Of a stretch of 52,467 nucleotides of DNA, positions 24,864 to 33,126 are shown piece after piece. The notes under the pieces were generated by a model. The model saw only the letters and a list, made by a program, of their open reading frames with translations, had not been told where the DNA came from and did not search any database. The DNA comes from Mycolicibacterium septicum DSM 44393 (lineage in GTDB: Bacteria; Actinomycetota; Actinomycetes; Mycobacteriales; Mycobacteriaceae). The position numbers were made by a program, and so were the translations under genes. The DNA is taken from NCBI RefSeq assembly GCF_000455325.1, contig NZ_HG322952.1, forward strand, positions 44,149-96,615, in the 5' to 3' direction. The number at the start of each line of letters is the position of its first letter. The stretch's first letter is position 1.

Positions 24864-25460
24864 TCACCTCACCACGTAGAGCAGGCCGAAGATGATCACC
24901 CAGAGCAGGTCGACCATGTGCCAGTAGACCGCGCCCGCCTCCACCACCGACGCCCGGCGCCGCGACGGATTGCGCAGCTCCCGCACGATCACGCCCAGCA
25001 CGATGAGCCCGATCAGCACGTGGATCAGGTGCACACCCGTCAGCACGTAGTAGAACGAGTAGAACATCTCGGAGTTGGTGTGCCCCGCCCGGATCTTGAC
25101 CACCCATTCATAACCCTTGCAGGCCATGAACATCAGGCCGCCGACGCCGCCGGCGTAGGTCAACCGGATCGCCGCTTCGTGACGTCCGGCCCTGGTGGCC
25201 AGCACCGCCCGGGCCACCAGCCACGAACTGGTCAGCAGGATCACCGTATTGGCGACACCGACGGTGATGTCGAGATGCTGCTGGGCACGCAGGAATTCGT
25301 CCGGATGCATGGTCCGGTAGATCATGAAGATGATGAAGTAGCCACCGAAGATGACCAGATCGCCCAGCACCATCACCCACATGTGCCCGTCACCCGGTAG
25401 GTGGGCCTGGGTCGCCTTGGGTGGTGAGTCTGCTTGCGTCAGTACAGGATTAGTCGACAT
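24864..25460 (-). CDS. Cytochrome c oxidase subunit III-like / NorE-like protein
   Basis: A 198-residue protein with five predicted helices rather than the seven of canonical subunit III, like NorE. It begins after a soluble stretch with HLPGDGHMWVMVLGDLVIFGGYF; the middle holds VHLIHVLIGLIVLGVIV and the last helix is AVYWHMVDLLWVIIFGLLYVV, the usual subunit III closing motif. No catalytic oxidase subunit is encoded nearby. It lies between a pair of paralogous membrane proteins and the COX4-like gene, with gaps of 4 and 2 bases, so it is firmly co-operonic. It may serve another haem-copper enzyme elsewhere in the genome. Confidence 0.85.
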   Translation of the reverse strand: MSTNPVLTQADSPPKATQAHLPGDGHMWVMVLGDLVIFGGYFIIFMIYRTMHPDEFLRAQQHLDITVGVANTVILLTSSWLVARAVLATRAGRHEAAIRLTYAGGVGGLMFMACKGYEWVVKIRAGHTNSEMFYSFYYVLTGVHLIHVLIGLIVLGVIVRELRNPSRRRASVVEAGAVYWHMVDLLWVIIFGLLYVVR

Positions 25461-25464
25461 TCAC

Positions 25465-26187
25465 TCACTCCAGTCCCGGTTCTTCGGCTGCCTCACGCAT
25501 CGCGGCCTGCCGCAGCAGGACGATCAGAGCCGACAGCCAGACGGAGAAGACGACCACCGCCAACCAGAAGGCGATCGAGCCGTTCCAGGCGAACGGCCCC
25601 GACGGGAACACGAACATCTGGGTGGCGATCACCTCGGTGATGATCTGCCAGATGGTCACGTAGGCGAACCAGGCCGGGAAGACATTGTTCTTGTCGTACA
25701 GGATGGCGATCGCCAGCACCAGATAGGCGGCCGTGAAACAGCCCAACGAGCCGTTGTACGACAGCATTCCGAGGTCGTAGAGCAGGCTGATCAGTTCCGG
25801 GTCACGGTCGGGCCGGAAGGCCGCGGCGAGGAAACAGACCGACACCAGCAGGAACCCGGGCACCGCCCCGACACCCATGCCGCCGATGTAGCCGTAGGCG
25901 AACACCGACCCCACCGACATACGTTTGATCTGGTAGGCGACCAGCCCGTTGGTCATCGCCGCACCGCCCAGCAGAATCAGCAGCAGGCAGAAGCCGATCT
26001 TGATGGTCAGGCCGTGTTCGGTGAAGAACGCCACCTTGTCGGCGGCGGTGACATCGGGCCGCGGCGGCGGCGTCACCCGGGTCAGGATGCAGATGATGAC
26101 GCCGAAGGCCCCGTACCAGATCGGGAAGAACCAGGTCATCAACCGCACATCGGGCTTGCCCGGTGGCGCTTCAGTCAAAACTGTCAT
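25465..26187 (-). CDS. Polytopic membrane protein, paralog 2 of the TetR-controlled cluster
   Basis: A 240-residue membrane protein with six predicted helices, starting MTVLTEAPPGKPDVRLMTWFFPIWYGAFGVIICIL. It is paralogous to the next upstream gene: both share FAY-x-Y, FL-AAFRPDR-D/N-PELI-LL-DL and a final GPxAWxGxxxFWL helix. The AAFRPDRDPELI loop would sit between helices 3 and 4. I do not recognise a family with a defined function. The ATG overlaps the preceding stop (ATGA). It is followed after four bases by the COX3-like gene, suggesting a membrane complex with the oxidase-type subunits. Confidence 0.8.
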   Translation of the reverse strand: MTVLTEAPPGKPDVRLMTWFFPIWYGAFGVIICILTRVTPPPRPDVTAADKVAFFTEHGLTIKIGFCLLLILLGGAAMTNGLVAYQIKRMSVGSVFAYGYIGGMGVGAVPGFLLVSVCFLAAAFRPDRDPELISLLYDLGMLSYNGSLGCFTAAYLVLAIAILYDKNNVFPAWFAYVTIWQIITEVIATQMFVFPSGPFAWNGSIAFWLAVVVFSVWLSALIVLLRQAAMREAAEEPGLE

Positions 26188-26951
26188 GCGCCGGTGCCTT
26201 CTTCCAAGCCCGCTACTACGCCCTCTTCGACGGCCTGGCTGAGCACCGCACGGCGCAGCACGAAGAACATCACCACGACGAAGACCGCGAAGGCGCCGTT
26301 GCGCAACCAGAAGGTCAGCACGCCGTCCCAGGCCAGCGGCCCGGTCTGGAACACCGCCGCGCCGGCGGCCGGGATCATCGCCCCAGCAGTGGCCAGTGAG
26401 TAATGCCCTACCCAGCGGGGAAACACCGGGGCGGGCCCGTTGTCGAAGTACACCGCGACCGCCAGCAGCGCGAACTGCGACACCACCATCCCCACCGGGG
26501 CGACGAACACGATCCAGGCGAGGTCGTTGAGCAGCATGATCAGCTCGGGATTGCGGTCCGGACGGAACGCGGCCACCAGGAAGAAGACATTGGACAGCGC
26601 GAAGATGGTGGCGCCACTGACCACCGCGGTGAGATAGCAGTAGGCGAACACATGGCTCTGGGTCTTCATGCGCTTCATCTGGACGACGATCACCATGAAG
26701 AACGGCAGGATCAGGATCCCGCAGAGGTTGAACGTCACCTGGCTGAATCGGATCCACGCGGTGTGATCGGCGTAGAACTCGGCGACCTGTTGCGCGTTCC
26801 AGGTCGGCGCCATCGGCGGCCAGAAGCCGGGAAACGCCAGCATCGCCACCAGCAGCACCGCGCCGACGACGGGCCCGGTCCACAGGCTCACCCACTGGGC
26901 CTTGATGTTTCCGGCTTTCGGCAGGTCTTGTACCTGCTCCAGGATCTGCAC
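26184..26951 (-). CDS. Polytopic membrane protein, paralog 1, first gene of TetR-controlled operon
   Basis: A 255-residue membrane protein with about six helices, starting at a GTG at 26951 that has GGAGG five bases upstream (a strong start signal). Reading further upstream in frame would run through the palindromic operators and is rejected. It carries the shared loop VAAFRPDRNPELIMLLNDL and a C-terminal GPLAWDGVLTFWLRNGAFAVF; the C-terminal tail is acidic (VEEGVVAGLEEGTGA). There are no cofactor motifs and the function is unknown. It is divergent from tetR, with one operator 16 bases upstream of the start codon. Confidence 0.8.
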   Translation of the reverse strand: MQILEQVQDLPKAGNIKAQWVSLWTGPVVGAVLLVAMLAFPGFWPPMAPTWNAQQVAEFYADHTAWIRFSQVTFNLCGILILPFFMVIVVQMKRMKTQSHVFAYCYLTAVVSGATIFALSNVFFLVAAFRPDRNPELIMLLNDLAWIVFVAPVGMVVSQFALLAVAVYFDNGPAPVFPRWVGHYSLATAGAMIPAAGAAVFQTGPLAWDGVLTFWLRNGAFAVFVVVMFFVLRRAVLSQAVEEGVVAGLEEGTGA

Positions 26952-26966
26952 GCCAACCTCCAAAAA

Positions 26967-26980
26967 CTGACTCAAGTCAG
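26967..26980. promoter_or_regulatory. Palindromic operator 1 (CTGACT-CA-AGTCAG)
   Basis: Perfect 6-base arms around a two-base centre, between a predicted -10 (TACGGT on the minus strand, 26998-27003) and the GGAGG of the membrane operon. It matches operator 2 closely, so both are likely sites for the divergent TetR repressor. Confidence 0.75.
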
Positions 26981-26997
26981 AACTGTCTGCCCTCGAA

Positions 26998-27003
26998 ACC
27001 GTA
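26998..27003 (-). promoter_or_regulatory. Predicted -10 element of the membrane operon (TACGGT)
   Basis: A TANNNT hexamer on the minus strand; transcription would begin near 26991, placing operator 1 at about +11 to +24, where a bound repressor would block elongation or overlap the promoter. No clear -35 sequence is seen. Confidence 0.4.
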
Positions 27004-27034
27004 ACTGCAGGCGGGAAGAAAGGAAAGAGCAATA

Positions 27035-27048
27035 CTGAGTACAGTCAG
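27035..27048. promoter_or_regulatory. Palindromic operator 2 (CTGAGT-AC-AGTCAG)
   Basis: Same 14-base palindrome as operator 1 with a single arm mismatch, centred 68 bases away. It covers the expected -35 position of the predicted leaderless tetR promoter, consistent with autorepression. Confidence 0.72.
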
Positions 27049-27061
27049 TTTGTCGATGTCG

Positions 27062-27067
27062 TAGCAT
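27062..27067 (+). promoter_or_regulatory. Predicted -10 of tetR (TAGCAT), leaderless transcript
   Basis: TAGCAT followed by six bases and then the GTG start at 27074; this spacing implies that transcription begins at or next to the start codon. No Shine-Dalgarno sequence is visible upstream of the GTG. Confidence 0.5.
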
Positions 27068-27073
27068 CGGGCC

Positions 27074-27670
27074 GTGCTCACTGGACCGCCCCGCAGCCGC
27101 AAGGGCCTGCAGACGCGGGAACGGCTGTTGGGAGCCGCGATCTCCGAGTTCAAGCGCGACGGCATGGCCGCGGCCGATACCGCTGCGATCGCGTCGGCCG
27201 CGGGTGTCGCCCACGGCACCTTCTTCTTCCACTTCCCCACCAAGGAACACGTCCTGGTGGAACTGGAACACCGCGAGCAACTCCGCATGGCCACCGAGCT
27301 CGGCCGGCTCTTCGCCACGCCGCACGACGTGCACACCACCCTGGCCGAATCCGTCCGCGTCTTGGAGAAACTCGAACGGCGCCTGGGTGGCCGATTGTTC
27401 AAAGATTTTCTCGCCCTGCATTTTTCCACCACGCGGCCGCCTTCGGAGGAATGGTCGCGTCACCCCGTGATCGTCGCCGTCGTGGAAGAACTGCAACGGG
27501 CCCAGGAGCGCGGCGAGATCCCGGCCGAAGTGGACGTGATGTACAACGGCGTGTCATTCCTCGTCGGGCTCTACGCGTTGCTCATCACCATCCCGGACGC
27601 GGCCGAGGTCCGAGCCCCGGTGATCGCCGAATACCTGACCACGTATCTGTACGGCTTGCGGGTCGTCTAG
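27074..27670 (+). CDS. TetR family transcriptional regulator
   Basis: A 198-residue repressor. The N-terminal helix-turn-helix spans about residues 12-60: TRERLLGAAISEFKRDG, then ADTAAIASAAGVAHGTFFFHFPTKEHVLVELEH, with the recognition helix around GVAHGTFFFHF. The C-terminal domain is an all-helical ligand-binding domain without recognisable specificity. It begins at GTG 27074. It is divergent from the operon of paralogous membrane proteins and oxidase-type subunits, and two matching palindromes lie between them, so it is probably a local repressor and autoregulator. The inducer is unknown; the oxidase-like targets suggest a respiratory or lipophilic signal. Confidence 0.93.
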   Translation: MLTGPPRSRKGLQTRERLLGAAISEFKRDGMAAADTAAIASAAGVAHGTFFFHFPTKEHVLVELEHREQLRMATELGRLFATPHDVHTTLAESVRVLEKLERRLGGRLFKDFLALHFSTTRPPSEEWSRHPVIVAVVEELQRAQERGEIPAEVDVMYNGVSFLVGLYALLITIPDAAEVRAPVIAEYLTTYLYGLRVV

Positions 27671-27736
27671 GCGGCTTACGTTCGGGCTGATCCAAAGGGG
27701 TGCCCACCGATAGCCGGTGCGGATACAAACGGTGCC

Positions 27737-28957
27737 ATGACCACCGTCGAGAACGTGACCCGTGTTTTGCCCGGTACACCGGAATGGGATGACCTGCTGG
27801 CCTCCATCGCCGCAGGCGCCAAGGACCGCGACCTCAACGACGAGAATCCCTTCGATCAGGTCGCCGCGCTCAAGCGCGCCGGGTTCGGCACCCTGCGCCT
27901 GCCCGAGTCCCTCGGTGGTGCCGGATTCACTGTGCCGCAGCTGTTCTCCGCGGTGATCGACGTGGCCAAGGCCGATCCCATCGTGGCGCATATCTTCCGG
28001 ACCCACTTCTGGTTCACCGAGGAGCGGCTGCGTAGCGCCGACGACCCGGTGTCCAGGCACTGGCTGGGCAAGATCGCCGAGGGAAAGATCTTCGGCAACG
28101 CCTTCAGCGAGAAGGGTTCACTGGCCGTGGGCAGTTTGGTGTTCAACACCCGGCTGCTGGCCGACAGCGCGAACCCGGGCGCGTTCCGCCTGACCGGCGA
28201 AAAGTACTACAGCACCGGCACCCTGTTCTCGGACTATCTGACCGTCACCGCCACCACCGATCACGACTCGGTGGCCAATGTCCTGGTCCCCACCGACCGC
28301 GAGGGAGTGCGGCTCGTCGACGACTGGGACGGGTTCGGCCAGCGCCGCACCGGAACCGGCACCACGACGTTCACCGACGTCGCGGTGGCCGCCGACGAGA
28401 TACTCACCGACACCCCGTATGACGCCGAGCCGGTGCCTACCGTGCAGTACGCCTCGCTTCAGTTGTTCATCCACGCGGTGGTCGCCGGCATCCTGGCCAA
28501 CGTCGTCGACGACGGCGTGGCGCTGCTGCGCTCCCGGGAACGCAATTTCAGCCATGCCGTCACCGAGCGGCCCACCGACGATCCCCTGCTGCAGCGCCAG
28601 CTCGGGGTTCTCGCGAGCACGGCCTATGTGGCGCGGGCCGCAGTGCTCGATGCAGCCGCGGCGATCGGGGCTGCCACCGATTCGGCGCTCGCCGCTGTGC
28701 CCGATTCGCGGCTCGCCGCGGAAGCCCAGCTCAAGGTCGCCAAGGTGAAAGTGCACCTCGACGACGTCGCCCCCGAAGCCGCCACCCGGCTGCTGGAACT
28801 CGGTGGGGCCAGCGCGGCCTCCCGGCAGCGCAACCTGGATCGGCACTGGCGCAACATCCGCACGATCACCTTGCACAACCCGGTTGCCTACAAGGCGCGG
28901 GTGATCGGCCAGAACCTGTTGCACGGCACGCCCGTTCCGGCCAATGCCTACTTCTGA
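27737..28957 (+). CDS. Acyl-CoA dehydrogenase-fold flavin monooxygenase (DszC/SfnC-like)
   Basis: A 406-residue acyl-CoA-dehydrogenase-fold protein. It lacks the usual glutamate-containing active-site pattern of true acyl-CoA dehydrogenases and instead resembles DszC/SfnC-type FMNH2-dependent monooxygenases: LRLPESLGGAGFTVPQLFSAVIDVAKADPIVAHIFRTHFWF near the N-terminus and RNLDRHWRNIRTITLHNPVAYKARVIGQNLLHG near the end, ending NAYF. These enzymes oxidise organosulfur compounds (dibenzothiophene, sulfones) to liberate sulfite, which would suit the sulfur theme of the window; the substrate is not shown. A flavin reductase partner is not in the window. It overlaps the convergent GMC gene by ten bases. 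Confidence 0.85.
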   Translation: MTTVENVTRVLPGTPEWDDLLASIAAGAKDRDLNDENPFDQVAALKRAGFGTLRLPESLGGAGFTVPQLFSAVIDVAKADPIVAHIFRTHFWFTEERLRSADDPVSRHWLGKIAEGKIFGNAFSEKGSLAVGSLVFNTRLLADSANPGAFRLTGEKYYSTGTLFSDYLTVTATTDHDSVANVLVPTDREGVRLVDDWDGFGQRRTGTGTTTFTDVAVAADEILTDTPYDAEPVPTVQYASLQLFIHAVVAGILANVVDDGVALLRSRERNFSHAVTERPTDDPLLQRQLGVLASTAYVARAAVLDAAAAIGAATDSALAAVPDSRLAAEAQLKVAKVKVHLDDVAPEAATRLLELGGASAASRQRNLDRHWRNIRTITLHNPVAYKARVIGQNLLHGTPVPANAYF

Positions 28958-30447
28958 GTGATCAGCTCGGCCGCCTTCTCACCGACCAGCACGCTGGGCG
29001 CGTGCGTGTGGCCACGGATGAGCGTCGGCATCACCGATGCGTCGGCGACCCGCAACGCCTCGATTCCCCGGACTCGTAGCTGCGGGTCGACCACGCTGCC
29101 CTCGTCGCTTCCCATGCGGCAGGTGCCGACGGGGTGATACAGCGTGTGTGACACCGAATTTATTGCCCGCGTGAATGTTTCGTCGTCCAGATCGGCCGCG
29201 CCGAGTGGCCTGGCCACCTTGCCGACCACATTCGCCAGTGCCGGCGCCCGCGCGATATCGGCGGTTATCCGCAGGCCGGCCATCAGTGCGGCGCGGTCGG
29301 CCTCGTCGCTCAGGTAGCGCGGGTCGATGATCGGTTTGTCCGTCGGATCGGCCGACCGCAGCGTGATGGTCCCCCGACTGCGGGGCTTGAGCAGGATAGG
29401 GCCCATCACGACGGCGTGACCGTACGGGTCGCCGATACCTTCGTCGAAGAAGGGGGCCGGGGCGAAGATCAGTTCGAGGTCAGGGAGATCCAGGTCCGGC
29501 CTGCTGCGGACGAATCCGTACGCCTCGCCGACGTTGGAGGTCAGCATGCCGCGACGGCGAGCCAGATAGTTGACCAGTTCGAGCGGCTTCTCGGCAGCGA
29601 ACAGGCTGTCGTCGCGGACGTCGAACCCCAGCGGAACCACCAGGTGGTCAAGGAGATTGGTGCCGACAGCGGGCGCGTGCCGGGTCACCTTGATCCCGTG
29701 GTGCGCCAACTGGTCCCGGTCTCCGATTCCCGACAGCATCAGCAGGTGCGGCGAATTGATCGCGCCCCCGCACAGGATGACCTCGCGGCGCGCCGTCACC
29801 ACATCCCGAACACCGCCCCTGTCGAACTCGACGCCGATGGCCCGATTCCCCGCGAAGACGATCCGCGTCGCGGTGGCCTCGGTGAGCAGGTCGAGATTGG
29901 GCCGCCGCAGCGCGGGCTTGAGGTACGCGTCGGCGGTGCTCCACCGGGCGCCGCGGCGCTGGGTGACCCTGGTCTCGCAGAAGCCGTCGTGTCCGCGCTC
30001 CTTGGCCGCGGCCAGCCACGCCGCCGTCGAACTGCGCGGGCTGCGTTGCGCCTCGATCACCAGCGGCCCGGCCTCGATCCGCTTCAGGTACTTTTCCAGG
30101 CCTGCGTAGTTCCAGTCCGCGCCGGCATGATCGCCCCATTCGTCGTAATCGGCGGGGAAGCCCGGGACCCACATCATCGCGTTCATCGACGATGAGCCGC
30201 CGAGTGTTTTGCCACGCGGCCAATAGATCTGGCGGCCGTCGAGTTCCGGTTGCGGCTCGGTCAGGTAGTCCCAGTCGACCTCGCTGCGGAACAGCTTGGA
30301 GAACGCCGCCGGGATGTGGATGAACTTGTTGCGGTCGCGCGGCCCGGCCTCCAGCGCCAGCACCGACACATCCGGTCGTGCACTCAGCCGGTTCGCCAGG
30401 ACCGAGCCTGCCGAACCGGTCCCCACCACGATGTAGTCAGCCTCCAC
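28948..30447 (-). CDS. GMC family FAD-dependent oxidoreductase (Rv1279-like)
   Basis: About 499 residues. The N-terminal ADP-binding fold is DYIVVGTGSAGSVLANRLS with LALEAGP, the GMC signature 1 is PRGKTLGGSSSMNAMMWV and signature 2 is GGAINSPHLLMLSGIG. The C-terminal catalytic region SHTLYHPVGTCRMGSDEGSVVDPQLRV supplies the active-site histidine. Choline dehydrogenase/alcohol oxidase-type chemistry on an unknown alcohol. A GTG at 30447 (VEADYIVVG) matches the expected family start; a GTG at 30471 is possible. It follows the SMC-like ATPase gene by 36 bases in the same direction, as Rv1277-Rv1278-Rv1279 do in M. tuberculosis. Confidence 0.93.
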   Translation of the reverse strand: MEADYIVVGTGSAGSVLANRLSARPDVSVLALEAGPRDRNKFIHIPAAFSKLFRSEVDWDYLTEPQPELDGRQIYWPRGKTLGGSSSMNAMMWVPGFPADYDEWGDHAGADWNYAGLEKYLKRIEAGPLVIEAQRSPRSSTAAWLAAAKERGHDGFCETRVTQRRGARWSTADAYLKPALRRPNLDLLTEATATRIVFAGNRAIGVEFDRGGVRDVVTARREVILCGGAINSPHLLMLSGIGDRDQLAHHGIKVTRHAPAVGTNLLDHLVVPLGFDVRDDSLFAAEKPLELVNYLARRRGMLTSNVGEAYGFVRSRPDLDLPDLELIFAPAPFFDEGIGDPYGHAVVMGPILLKPRSRGTITLRSADPTDKPIIDPRYLSDEADRAALMAGLRITADIARAPALANVVGKVARPLGAADLDDETFTRAINSVSHTLYHPVGTCRMGSDEGSVVDPQLRVRGIEALRVADASVMPTLIRGHTHAPSVLVGEKAAELITQK

Positions 30448-30483
30448 GTGGCGGAGTGTAGGACCCGGCACGGCCGCGCGCGG

Positions 30484-33126
30484 CTAATTCGATGTGGTGG
30501 TCAGTTCGATGTGGTGTGCGCCGGCGACGCTGGCGTAGCGGTCTGGGCTGCAGGTCAACACGATGACCTGACCGTCTCCACCGACCGCGTCGAACACCGC
30601 GCCCATCTTGGTCAGCCGGTCCGGATCGGTGAAGCCGAGCGCGTCGTCGATGATGACGGGCACGCTGTCCTCCTTGGCCACCATCGTGGCACCGGCCAGC
30701 CGCGCGACGATGGCCAACTGCTCCTTGGCGCCGCCGGACAGCGATTCGTACGGGACCGTCCGACCGGACAGCGTGCGGGTCCTGATGTTGAGATCGCTGT
30801 CGACGTCGACCTCGAAATCCTCACCGAACACGAGCCGGCCCAGCCGCTGCACCTCGAGGCGGAACGGATCGGCGTAACGCTGCCGGGTGGCGTCACGGTG
30901 GCGCGCCATCACCGACCGCAGCGTCTCGGCCGCGCGGGCCCGACGGTGCACCCGTAGGTACTCGGCGTGGGCGTGCTCGCGTTCGGTCTCGGCGGCATCG
31001 AGATGCCCCTTGCGGCCCTGGGTGCCGTAGACCTTCAGTTGCGCGGCCACCTCCCGCAGCCCCTCGACAGCGGCCTCGTGACGGGTGTTGAGCAGCTCCG
31101 CGCGGCGCACCGCCTCGTCGAGCGCGGCCTTCACCGAATTCGGTTCGGTCGCCGACAATTCGGTCCGCAGCGCGACCGCCCGGCCCGCGGTGGCGGCAGC
31201 CTCCTCATCGGCAGCCTGGGCCTTCACTGCCAACTCGTCATCGCCGGTTTGCGCGCGCTGGACTTCGAGCCGGCCGCCGGCTACCGTCAGCTCGGCCTGC
31301 GCCGTGGTGAGCTTGTCGCGCAGAACGCTGCAGCGGGTCGACTTCTCCGACAGCTTCTTGGCTGCCGCGACGATCACCTTGCGGCTGGTCTCGCTGTCGG
31401 CCACCGCTTTACGGTGCGCCCCCACCGCGGCCTCGAGTTCGGTTCGGGCGGCGCCGGTATCGGTGGGCCCGGCCAGCTCGAACAGGCCGGCTTCATCGGG
31501 CTGGCCGGCTTGCAGTTGGGTCAGCCGTGATCGCAGATCCGCCAATACATCATCACCGGTGAGGGCATCCACCGTGGCGCGCATCCGGTCCCGGCCGCCG
31601 AGCAGCTCGCGGCGACGGGCGTCGAGGATACGCGCGGCATCCACATCGTCGACCCCGGCCGCGGCCAGTGCGGCAGTGAGCGCGCTCTGCGCCTCGTCGA
31701 GACGGGCCTGCGTCTGCGCAGCCGGCGTGCCCGGCACCACGCGCACCGTGAGCACCCCGGGCACGTCGATCTCGGTGTCGGCGGTGGTGTTGACCGACCA
31801 CGGTTGCCCCGCTTCCAGGGACACCTGCGCCTCGTCCACCCGGACGTCGCAGTCGGCGACCGCCACGAGTTCGATTCGCGCCGAGGCGAGTTCCGCCTGT
31901 CCCGCGGCGCGTTCCACTGCTACCGCGGCGGTCTCGATGGCCCGCATCCCCGCATCGTCGAGGGTGATCTCGGCGAGTTCGCGGTTGACCCGGTCGAGTT
32001 CACGCGCACCGGCGTCGATCTTGCTCAGCCGGGTGGCCAGCCGGTCGGCCTCGTCACGATCCGTCATCCGCGTCAGCGTGGTGCGGGCCGTCTCCACCCG
32101 GGCTTCGTGCTCCTGCGCCGCCACCCGCGCCTCTTCGGCTGCCAGCTCGGCGGCCTCGTGAACCTCACGCGCCGTGCCGGTTTCGCCGTCGGCCACGGCC
32201 AGCGCCGCCTGCAATTCGGTGATGGTGGTAGCGCGCTCGTCGAGCTCGGCACGCAGCCGCCGGCGTTCGGTGAGCGCAGCGGCCGATGCGGTCCCGGCAA
32301 CCCGGGCGGCCTCGGCCACCACCTCGGCCTCCTTGAGCCGCTGAACCAGCGCGGCGACCTCATCGGCGGCCTTGCGGGCCGCGGCCAAGTCGGCCTGGGC
32401 CTGTTCGCGTTGACCGGACACCCCGGTGACCTCGGCGGTGAGCTCGGCATGCCGGCGCACCGCGTCATCGACCTCGGCCACAGCGGCGGCGCACCGCGCC
32501 ACCTCGCCCTCGGCCGCGGCGAGCCGCTTGGTCACCGCCGCCCACTCACCCGTCGGCCGGCCGGTGGCGGTGAAGTAGCGCAGATACTCGGCGTCGATCC
32601 GCTCGATCAGCAGCGGCTCGTCCCCGGAGAGGGCGACCGCCTCGCCCGCGGCCACATCCAGTGCGCGGGCAAGTGCATCCGACCCCGACAGATCGACCGG
32701 TGCCGTCGAGCTCGACTGCAGCACCCGCTGGGCCTGCCACAGATTGGTGTCCACGGTCTCGGCGAGCATGCCCAGCACCCGCTCGTGCGCTTCGTCGCCG
32801 CTGAGCTGCTCGCGGACCGGCGCCAGCACCGTCAGCTGGGTCTCGGCACGCTTGTGAAAGCGCTTGCGGTACATGAACCGATAAGGGCCGGTGGAGATTT
32901 CGGCCATCACCTCGGCGCCGACATCGGCATGGGTCGGCTTGACCTGCTTGACTTCCTTCTTGCCCGAGCGGTCCTTGGCCTCGAGCAGCAGATCCAGCGC
33001 CTCGATCATCGAGGACTTGCCGATCTCGTTGGCGCCGCTGACGACCACCACACCGTGATCGGGGAATTCGATCTCGCGGTGGGTGATGCCGCGATAGTTG
33101 GTCAGGACCAGGCGGTGCAGTTTCAT
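30484..33126 (-). CDS. SbcC/YhaN-like SMC-type ATPase (Rv1278-like)
   Basis: An 880-residue Rad50/SbcC-like ATPase: N-terminal Walker A GANEIGKSS (residues 31-39), long alpha-helical coiled coils from about 190 to 770, and a C-terminal head with the signature SLSGGAKEQLAIVARL (795-810) and Walker B VIIDDALGF. There is no CxxC zinc hook in the coiled-coil centre, and the Walker B has D-D rather than D-E, both as in YhaN-type relatives rather than classical SbcC. It is coupled to the phosphoesterase upstream (ATGA), implying an SbcCD-like DNA-processing complex acting on DNA ends or hairpins; this is a family-level inference. Confidence 0.92.
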   Translation of the reverse strand: MKLHRLVLTNYRGITHREIEFPDHGVVVVSGANEIGKSSMIEALDLLLEAKDRSGKKEVKQVKPTHADVGAEVMAEISTGPYRFMYRKRFHKRAETQLTVLAPVREQLSGDEAHERVLGMLAETVDTNLWQAQRVLQSSSTAPVDLSGSDALARALDVAAGEAVALSGDEPLLIERIDAEYLRYFTATGRPTGEWAAVTKRLAAAEGEVARCAAAVAEVDDAVRRHAELTAEVTGVSGQREQAQADLAAARKAADEVAALVQRLKEAEVVAEAARVAGTASAAALTERRRLRAELDERATTITELQAALAVADGETGTAREVHEAAELAAEEARVAAQEHEARVETARTTLTRMTDRDEADRLATRLSKIDAGARELDRVNRELAEITLDDAGMRAIETAAVAVERAAGQAELASARIELVAVADCDVRVDEAQVSLEAGQPWSVNTTADTEIDVPGVLTVRVVPGTPAAQTQARLDEAQSALTAALAAAGVDDVDAARILDARRRELLGGRDRMRATVDALTGDDVLADLRSRLTQLQAGQPDEAGLFELAGPTDTGAARTELEAAVGAHRKAVADSETSRKVIVAAAKKLSEKSTRCSVLRDKLTTAQAELTVAGGRLEVQRAQTGDDELAVKAQAADEEAAATAGRAVALRTELSATEPNSVKAALDEAVRRAELLNTRHEAAVEGLREVAAQLKVYGTQGRKGHLDAAETEREHAHAEYLRVHRRARAAETLRSVMARHRDATRQRYADPFRLEVQRLGRLVFGEDFEVDVDSDLNIRTRTLSGRTVPYESLSGGAKEQLAIVARLAGATMVAKEDSVPVIIDDALGFTDPDRLTKMGAVFDAVGGDGQVIVLTCSPDRYASVAGAHHIELTTTSN

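Noticed and set aside
26952..27032. Longer N-terminus for the first membrane protein of the TetR operon
   Set aside because: It would translate through operator 1 and the leader; the GTG at 26951 has an ideal GGAGG.
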